From assembly GCA_015499995.1 (NCBI GenBank), contig JADNRV010000636.1, positions 1 to 20,568 on the forward strand: a stretch of DNA of 20,568 nucleotides. Direction: 5' to 3'. Origin of the DNA: Flammula alnicola (Eukaryota; Basidiomycota; Agaricomycetes; Agaricales; Strophariaceae). A program made the translations under genes and the position numbers. This document shows, piece by piece, positions 10,103 through 18,129 of this stretch. The stretch's first letter is position 1; each line of letters opens with the position of its first letter. The notes beneath the pieces are model-generated. The model saw nothing but the letters and a program-made list of their open reading frames with translations, had not been told where the DNA came from and ran no database searches.

Positions 10103-11351
10103 GCGGTCCTGTCGAGATGTTGGACTCGGTTGGACAATGTACAGGGTCAACCTCATAGGAAATTGAGTCTTTATCGACGGAAACGACTCAGTTTCTTCCT
10201 ACCTCCTTTTTTGGATCCTTCATTATGCATAATAACTGTTCAATCGAGGTCTCTGAACACATGCCTTGTATTAATTCTTCTGTGATGATACGGTGTAAGG
10301 AAGGGTGCTCCAGTTTTGGAGTCACCCTTCAGCGAAGCATTTTGAGCCTTTTGTCGCGGCTTTGTGTGGGACAATCAGAAGATTGTTCTATATTCACGAG
10401 AAAGCACTTCCATGTCCTTCTTGAAACGCATTGCCGCCTCCGCGGGGCATGTGCCCTCATTGTAATGGTGTTGTGTTTGTGCGTTCCCCGATCTCGGTTC
10501 AATTCAATTCATTTCCATCATGGGATTGGGCTTTGAAAGGTATGTTTCCCGTTTTAAGTTGGTCAGAAGCTCAAGTTCTTATCGTGACCTTAAACGCAGG
10601 CCACAGGTTCCCCGCGGCGGGTAATAATACTGTCGTGCCGGCGTTCCATTCTCCGTATGTAGTGCCTTCTAATTACCTGATTCTGTGTGAATCTGTAAGG
10701 GGTATTAAATGGAGAGAGAGGCTGCTGCATAGCACGGCATCCTGATGTTGTATTTGGAACATGATGTTTCTTCATCGAAAACCGCAGCTGCAAGAACGTC
10801 AAGGAGACTTCATATTCCAGGTCATGATTCCGGGGACGTGGACGTGGCCGTAATTATATCAGCTTATGAAGGCTTTCTTCCTCTGGAAAGTTAATTGTCG
10901 CTTAATGGAACCTTGGTTCGTCAATGTCCGTATTGTTTCATTCAACGTTGAACGACACACGGCGGTACCTTTCTTTTATTGAGCGTACCACATGGATAAG
11001 GGTGCTAGAGGACCTTTGTCTTACTTTGTCCGGAAATCGATGCCCATTGCTCAACCTACTAAGTAACCGCTAGAGTGCATTTGCATTTCCGTTGTCGCGA
11101 TAACTGAGCGGAAGCGACTCGGCGACGGTTGGTATGAAGCGACCTGGGCTCCCACTTTCGGGGTCGAGTCTTGGCTTTACCATAGATCACTTAATTAACT
11201 TCTATGACGACTGAAGGAAAGCACGGCTGGCCGCTAAGTTGTAGGTAGCCTCGCTTGAATATATGGTTTATAATTTCCATGTTTTAATTATATCTCCGCC
11301 AAATCAGAGCTGCCAAGTTTGGTTTGCGACCGTTTCGAGGTCCACAACGTG

Positions 11352-11661
11352 ACGCGTGACGCGTGATCTCTTTTACTACTTACAAACGCGAGAGGTTGTA
11401 ACTTGTTCGTTGCTAGACGCCTAGGTAAATGTCGCGTCATATCCTCAGCCGCACTCGACAACGGTTGTCTAATCGCCACAACTGCCACCTAGGCCTCTTC
11501 AAAGAACCCGACGACTTGCGCAGACTTTCCAGTATTCTCGATCGGATTTCTCGGGGTTACTACGCAAGTCACAATGTGGTAGTTCACGATCTCACAAATG
11601 ATCACAAGATCTGGAACATACCTCGGAAGAAAAATAATAATTGGGTTCGGCCCTTACGCGT
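11352..11661. promoter_or_regulatory. Cluster of three ACGCGT (MCB-like) sites
   Basis: ACGCGT occurs at 11352-11357 and 11359-11364, one base apart, and again at 11656-11661, about 250 bp before the homeodomain start codon. ACGCGT is the MluI cell-cycle box bound by MBF (Mbp1/Swi6-type) in yeasts and controls G1/S genes. A fourth copy lies at 9880. Single copies also occur elsewhere in the window inside genes, so only the clustering is notable. Confidence 0.4.
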
Positions 11662-11908
11662 CCGCCAACTGGATACTAATGTTAACGGGTCACTCGTTAA
11701 CGTTATTTTGGTTTTGGTTGCAATAGATATCGGCAATTGCTATACTTACCCATGAGGCTTGCACCTACACGGTCCAGCGGGGCTCTTGCTTCTTGCTACC
11801 ACTCTACATTAATCCTCCCCATTCTGGTGAGGGTCCTCTGATGTGCTGAGACTGCATCAAGGACCCCGCTGTTTGTTTCGTTCCCTCGTTGCCATTTCTT
11901 CAGCCTGG

Positions 11909-13708
11909 ATGACGAATTCCAGGTCTCCTTCTCCCTCTCTTAATCTCTCCACCACTAATCTTTCCAATTTTCCCGACTCCACGAATTTACGACCTCAACC
12001 ATTAGAAGAACGCACACCCGAACAACCTACAGACGAATACACAGAACTTCTTACTGTTCACCTTTCGCCGCCTTCGGCGGACCCCCAGCTAGCTGAATCA
12101 AGCTCGAGTCGACGGCCGCTCGTCCGACCTGCTGGAGATTCTTCAGAAGAGCCTATGGCAAAACGCATTCGCAGAATGACACCCGAAGCACGAGATAGCC
12201 ATTCCAGTCCCTCGTCGGACTCGCAGGATGATATGGCAGACAACGAGATGGACGTTGGCAAGGTCGACCGACCCGAGCCGCTTCCAACCACCTCTGCGCC
12301 GCCGAAGAAAAAGCGAACCCGTACCCTAACGACGCCGCATCAGTCTGCCGTATTGCACGCCCTGCTCGCACAGGTATGAACAGATCGTTTAATTTTTCAT
12401 CTATTTAGTATGCTGAAGTTGGAAAAACAAAGTCCCGCTTTCCGACGACTGCAATGAGGGAAGAAGTTGGTCGTTCAATTGGTCTCAGTGCTAGGAAAGT
12501 CCAGGTATGTGTGATAAGCCTTATGGAATTAAAGCGCGTATTGACCAATATCTGTCAGATTTGGTTCCAGGTAAGAGATAGACTGTTCATTACAGAAATT
12601 GTTGGTGAACATTTAATATACAGAATCAAAGGCAAAAGGCAAGGCGACCGCGCAGCCAAAGTGACACACCCTCTACTCGGCCCCCGCAGTATGGACCATT
12701 TCCTAGTGGCCCAGAATCCGTGTTGGTTCGTACTTCATCTTCATTGCGCAAGTGTAAAAAATGTAATCGTGGACTTAATTACTTCAGCATAATATTCGCG
12801 GGTATGAACATGGAATAGATCGATTTCCATATGCTGCACAATCTGCCTCCGACGCTCAGGGAGGGTCTTCAGAGAGACCGCCCAGGTTACTTGGTCCTGG
12901 AATGCCAGGAGCTCCGGCATATCCTCCACAGCCTGAGGCATATCGGCATCTACGTCCTCCAATATCTGCCCCGCTCCCGGATTCGCGTCATCAAATGGGC
13001 CATACATTTCAACGAGTCCATAGCCCACCGCCGTACAGCTCCCCGCGCATGTATCCACATCCTGGAACAAGGCCTGCTACGTCTCAGCCGAGTAGCTGGC
13101 ATGAAAGAGATCCTTCCAGGACTCTTCCACCCCCGGTGTCGACAAGACCGTCTAGCTCGACTTATGGATCACGGCGAATATATTCTTCTGGGGCTCATCC
13201 ATTTGTGCCATCAAGGCCAACGTTTATTCCACCCCGGTCCATTTCCCCAGAACCGCGCTTTGCCCACCAGCCGCCGGAGCCCACTCCCCGCCCTCTTTTG
13301 CACCTTCCGCCTCCGTTCACATTGCAGCCGTCGCCTCAATGGGACGAGTCCGCTTATACTGCCTTTCCGAGACCAAGCTCATCAGCGTGGTCTCGTCCGG
13401 GCTCGCGCTCGACCAGGGGGAGATCAACCTCTCCTATCACCAGTCGGAGAGACCATATGGGGAGTGTACCAGAAACCAGTGATTCCTATTATCTTGCCGA
13501 GCACACGCCACTTCTTCATGCTTCTTCCCCGAGATCTATGCCGCCCGCGTCGACTCCTCCCTCACGCTCAGGACGTTATGATCCTGTTCGTGCGAGTTTT
13601 GTAGCATTCTCCACACCTTCGGTATCCCCAGCTGTTTCACCGGCGCGCACGGCTGGCGGAGAACCGGCGGGTCATCACACCCCTTCGCCATCTCGCGAGC
13701 CCCGCTGA
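11909..13708 (+). CDS. Homeodomain transcription factor
   Basis: Sequence-specific nuclear DNA-binding protein of 523 residues. Exons: 11909-12373, 12433-12504, 12559-12570, 12624-12725, 12788-13708, all joined in phase 0. The homeodomain spans about residues 134-193. Exon 1 gives the basic arm and helix 1 (KKKRTRTLTTPHQSAVLHAL), exon 2 gives helix 2 (FPTTAMREEVGRSIGL) and the start of helix 3, the 12-nt exon 3 gives IWFQ, and exon 4 begins with the invariant Asn51 (NQRQKARRPR). With the acceptor before SRFP the domain has exactly the canonical 60-residue length, so it is a typical, not a TALE, homeodomain. The N-terminal 130 residues are Ser/Pro/acidic and contain an NLS-like AKRIRR; the C-terminal 300 residues are Pro/Ser-rich and look disordered. 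No linked second homeodomain gene is present, so a mating-type role is unlikely; it resembles the non-mating Hom/Yox1-like regulators, which is inference. The donor of intron 4 could instead be at 12720. Confidence 0.9.
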
Positions 13709-14469
13709 TTACTTCCTGGAATTCCAATGATATTCTCATATACTGATCCCAAAATCTGTGTTCTTTTGACCTCACGCTATTAACGAAACAAACCACGCCT
13801 GCCTCCAAAACAAGATGTCTCGTTCGTTCTTTACCTTCCCGCCTTACGCGAGTTCTTTCCTTTCAACCTGCCTAAAACGTTCTTTAATGCCCCTGGAACT
13901 TACAAGCCGTTATAATTTCCCTCCCTCCTATTAAAGCCCCGCTATTGTCGCAACATATTCTTGCGCAGAACCCCATTCTATCGGTGTCTGGACCGACCTC
14001 TCCCCATGTCTTCTATTACTTACGCCTTCTTTTCGTCATCACTCCTTCCTCTCTTTTGTCTTGCTGTATCTTGCCATCTCTAAACCCGTATAAATTAGTA
14101 TAATTATCCCACAGCTGCTGTCGATAGTATTCTTATTGTCTTAATTACCTACCAAACCCATACATATCTCCTATGTCGAATATTGTCACCGTAATATGAA
14201 TGATCTTCTTATGCTCAGGATTCGAAGACTTCAGGAATATGGAAGAAGCATTTCGTACTCTTTCGTACTTGCATTGTTATCGAAAAGGATCTTGTGAGAT
14301 CTTATATATATGCAGAACATTTTAGGCCAATTACCTCCGCCGTCATTATTGGGTTCGTGCTTGGTATGTGTGTATATGTAAAATTTCGTGAACAAGTAAA
14401 TATCGTGACCTATGGTGTATCCACATCATGACGAGACTGCCACGTTCTTTCAAGAACATGATTAACGGC
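13709..14469. other. Convergent 3' region, no gene
   Basis: The homeodomain gene (plus) and the RING ligase gene (minus) end towards each other here. The sequence is CT- and AT-rich with no open frame of interest on either strand, as expected for two 3' untranslated regions. With 761 bp the transcripts may overlap. I see no RNA gene or repeat. Confidence 0.65.
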
Positions 14470-17400
14470 TTACTCGTCCCCATCAGCAAGCCGTTTTTCT
14501 GCGGCCAATCGAACTCGCAATTGAGCTCGCTGCTTCAATTTGGCTTCTCTTACCCTTGCTTCTTCTGACACGGACTCGGAACCAGAATCCGGATCAATGT
14601 GCGCGTGTCTTTGAGTGTTGGGACTCGTGCGTGTACCTCCCTCTCTGTCAAACGCTAAGTCAGATTGTACACCCCCACCCTTGTTTGACGCGTCGCCTTT
14701 GATGGGTGAGGACCCTGAATAACATGACGATGAAGCCTCCGCATCACGTAAAGCATGAGCCTCCGAATCACTTGGTAACTTGAAGCCCGTATCCGAATGC
14801 GCCCAAGCATGAGCTTGTGTTTTCTCGAGTTCCAAGCGGGCTAGTAGCCTCGTGTGCACATCACTCGATTTCAGAGGTTTTGCGTGGGGAGATTGCTGGG
14901 ATCGATCATCGAATGTGATCGAAGTGGATTTTGTGTGGCTGCCACGCTCGATGGGGCAGTTCGCGTGTGAAGGAAATGTGCGTGCCATGTGTGGACCGTC
15001 AGAGATTGGCAAAGGTGCCAGTTCGCTGCCAGAAGAAAGAGGCTGGGAGATCAACGGAAAAGAAGACGGATTCACATCTAAGCTGTGAGGATGCTGTTGA
15101 ACCGGTGCGTTATTGCTATCGCCGCCTGCTGCGAGTATCGCTGCTCCTGGCCCTACTGCGCAATGCTGGATGTGAATAGAATCGGCAGGTGGCGATGATA
15201 TTGACGATGAAAGATGAGTGAAAGTGCTGATAGTTACGTCCAGCGTGTTATTTGTAGCACTGATAACCTGCGCCTGCCCCACAAGTCGTGATGGACCTGA
15301 CTGAGTTCCGTTTATTTTAGGACCAGGCTCTAGACCTTGCTGTGAAGCGCCTTGGAAACAACTATTGCTGAATCTGCTCCCATGGAAGAAATGCGGATTT
15401 TCTATGCTTGTCGAGCCATCCTCCACAACGGACGTCGATTGTGAACCTAGGACACCAGTATTCTTGTCAATGTTGAGCTGTGATGAAACGCCGGTTACAT
15501 AGTCGGAAGGCCGACGGCTCGTTAGCTGCAGTTTCGTATTTTTAGGATGGTCATCAATTACTTCTTCTTGCTCTCCGGCGGACACGACTTGTACCTGGGC
15601 TTCTTGAAAAAATGATGACGATTAGAATTGTCAGTGGGGGTGCGAATCGTGCGATAGAGGAAGAAAGATTGACGTGAGATAGGATGCCCGTGAAAGATTT
15701 TGGAAAGAACGAACCTCGGTGGATTTGGGCCCTCTTCGCAGTCTCTGAAGCCAAGACAGAGCTAGAAATGGAGTTGCCTGCGAGGTGTGCTTTTACGGAG
15801 TCGAGCAAAGATTTATTACGCGGCGGTCTAAGTACTTTCGAGCTTGACGGGCGACCGGAAGCATCTTGTTGGTCCAACATTTCATGAGCGTCATTCCGTA
15901 AATGTTTTCCTCGGACCGCGGGCGGAGTGCAGTCTGCATTCAAATTTTCAGCGCCAGCTGTGAATTCTGGGACGCCGCCCTCGGCCAACGAGTCAGTCAG
16001 TTCCATCCGGGAAACCTGCCGCTTTCCTTTCATATCGCCCTTCACCGCGTAAACTGGTAGATGTTCGGCAATCTCAGTGGATGACGAAGGTGTGACGCGC
16101 ATTCTAGAAGAAGAAGCTACTTTGGACTCATCATACGAAGACTTTCTTTTGTCCGTTCGTAAGATCTCATCCCGGCGGTCATTGGAATGATGTTGATATC
16201 CTTTATGCCGGCGCCCTGAAGTGTTGAGTCGATGGCGAGAATGCTGGCCGTCAGGAAGGTCCCAAATTCCAGAGTCTCTAGTTGGAGAGTACTTTCTCCC
16301 AGACGGGGACCAAGAGCCTGATCTTTCTGAAGACCTTGAACGCGACCGGACGCGACGCGCTGTCTCGTCCTGCTGAGCGCGTAAGCGCTCGGTTGGCACC
16401 TGCGATAGGGATGAAGTCCGCCATCTACGGCTCTGGTCTAGGTCTGGAGGAGGCGACGCTCCGGGTGGGGCCTCGTACTGGAATTGTTTGTTAGCATGTT
16501 AGTTGTAGACTGGCAACGGAACTAGCTTGCCTGGACGACTGTATCATAGACGAATAAGTCTTTATATGGAGACCTGACATAACAATATACCTCTGAGAGA
16601 TAAGGATTAAAAAGGGCGAATTAATTTTTTAAGAGCAATAACGGCATACCATGGGCAAAGTGTTCGGCATTAACATGTCTTCCTCCTGGTGTATACGGGG
16701 CATCCATATCGAGGAATTCTGCAATTAACTTCACTGCGGATTCAGAACGGATATCGATAGCTTTCATTAAGGATATAATGAGGGTGGTGAGAAACTGGAA
16801 ACAAGCCATTTCAGAAAGGAAATGTTTGAATTGTTTAGAAGGGCCTACCTCGATGTCAAGGGCTTCCCAGACTTGTAATTCCCGCCGAAGAAAAGTGGTG
16901 GTACGTGAGATGAGGTCCTGAGAAGCAGAAAACTGCGCGGGCGTGGGGTATGGACGATATTTCGTAAACGCATTTGAGGCTACATGCTAGAGTAGGTTGG
17001 TACATGAACAAAAGATGAAATGAATTGTACGTACCTTGGCGTATAAATCATGTCGATATATCCATCTTCGTTTAGCGATCGACCTCTCTAATTTGTCGTT
17101 TTCTTCATTCTCTCCGCCGCGTGTCCCCCATTCACGTTCTCGCCTCCTTCTTCTCGCATTATTTCGCGTGTTTTGCAAGACTGCATTGCTCTGGGCTGGA
17201 CGAGAAGGAGGAGGTGACGTCCGTAAGGGCGGAAGATAATGTTTGCGATAGTCGTACCGCGATCTTATGGAATGAATAACATAGTCTTCTATGGCCTGAG
17301 AGCATAGGGGGCATCGACGAGATTGTTCTAAGATATTCTCGCAGTTAGCATCTGTTTCGTCCAGCCGAAGCAAAGCGAAGCAATGACATGGACTCCTTAC

Positions 17401-17680
17401 CTGTCCACACTAGGAGACACTCAAAACAAAACTCATGCGAGCATTTGGGTATCACAGTCCGGTCCACGAGTGAATGCAGACATATGCTGCAGTTGTTTTC
17501 GCCGTCGTCTTCTGCCTCCACATCGTCGTCGCCGTCGATGACCACATCTGACGCAACCTCGTTTTCGCCCTTCTCCTTCAATTCGACGTCACGAATCCTC
17601 AAATCATTTTCTTCTAGCTTTATATCGTCTTCAAGCTTGATACGTTTGGCTGAAGGAGGAGAAGAAGGGGGACTGGACAT
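14470..17680 (-). CDS. Topors-like RING-finger E3 ligase
   Basis: Nuclear ubiquitin (and possibly SUMO) ligase of 937 residues. Exons: 17680-17401, 17327-17035, 16986-16849, 16794-16650, 16592-16531, 16477-15715, 15602-14470. A C3HC4 RING lies at residues 64-102 (C64, C67, C80, H82, C85, C88, C99, C102). It is followed by the region that marks Topors: RRWIYRHDLYAKHVASNAF, FLRRELQVWEALDIEFLTTL, DIRSESAVKLIAEFLDMD, GGRHVNAEHFAHE, and SPYKDLFVYDTVVQ. Next is an Arg/Ser-rich stretch (RRVRSRSRSSERSGSWSPSG), also a Topors trait, and then about 550 residues of low-complexity sequence ending in a basic helix. The acidic N-terminus has SUMO-related motifs. Intron 5 (16530-16478) has a GC donor. Intron 6 is long (112 nt) but is the only choice that keeps phase. 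Known Topors proteins act on DNA-damage and chromatin substrates; targets here are unknown. Confidence 0.9.
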
Positions 17681-18129
17681 TATATTGTATCGTTTGCGTT
17701 CTGCAAAACGAGGAAGTAACTTAGATTAGAAATCGCGGCAAGAGCTTACGTAAACGCTGACAGAGCTACAGCCGCCCCGTGATCCAATCGGAGTCACGAT
17801 CCGGGAATTGACTGCAGCTGTGCACCTCTGTGCACTGTGTGCAGCCAGGATTCGTCCAGCCTAAATTGCTCTGGTACTTTAGTCAGAGAGAGGACCCTGC
17901 CCATATGTGTTTAAATCAGACACGGTTCGCATGTGAGATATCCCCAGGCTACAATTTAAGTACATGCTCGAAATGTCAAGAAGAAATTACAAAAAAGCAA
18001 GTAGACGAAATATTTAGTGAGTCATACCGAAAGCTTGAGTAGTAGTATACAAATGTAATAGCGAGTACCGTCCGATGTGTGAGTCTACTTCCAGTGAATG
18101 CAAGTAATATAAAAAATGAAAAATGAAAA
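17681..18129. other. Intergenic between RING ligase start and calcium-channel end
   Basis: This stretch should hold the promoter of the RING ligase gene and the 3' untranslated region of the calcium-channel gene, both on the minus strand. A plus-strand open frame at 17830-18042 lacks an ATG near its start and matches nothing I know. No clear TATA box, repeat or RNA gene is seen. Confidence 0.55.

Larger units (their letters stand above)
9098..11908. other. Long intergenic region between divergent bromodomain and homeodomain genes
   Basis: This 2.8 kb separates two genes transcribed away from each other, so it should carry both promoters. Open frames inside it (9599-9826, 10225-10536, 10431-10745, 11429-11755) are short and show no domain or family resemblance. 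Features seen are a TATAAA at 9822-9827 followed by a CT-rich tract, an inverted repeat at 10076-10102, and ACGCGT sites at 9880, 11352, 11359 and 11656. A two-codon open frame (ATG TGC TGA, 11841-11849) lies 60 bp before the homeodomain start and would be an upstream ORF if transcribed. A long upstream region is common for developmental regulators. Confidence 0.55.

Noticed and set aside
11429..11755. 108-codon open frame on the plus strand upstream of the homeodomain gene
   Set aside because: Composition is random-looking, no domain is seen, and it lies in the presumed promoter next to the ACGCGT cluster.
11843..11908. Extension of the homeodomain frame upstream of 11909
   Set aside because: The frame is open to 11843 but has no ATG before 11909; the ATG at 11841 is in another frame and stops after two codons.
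12409..12432. Earlier acceptor for homeodomain exon 2 that would add eight residues
   Set aside because: It is in frame but would insert eight residues between helices 1 and 2; the later acceptor gives the canonical 60-residue domain.
12831..13604. 257-codon open frame on the plus strand overlapping the last homeodomain exon
   Set aside because: It is a second frame of the Pro/Ser-rich exon 5. The other frame joins in phase to the homeodomain and ends in a plausible stop at 13708.
17830..18042. 71-codon open frame on the plus strand between the RING ligase and Cch1 genes
   Set aside because: It begins at GTG, not ATG, has no recognised similarity and lies in a short intergenic stretch.
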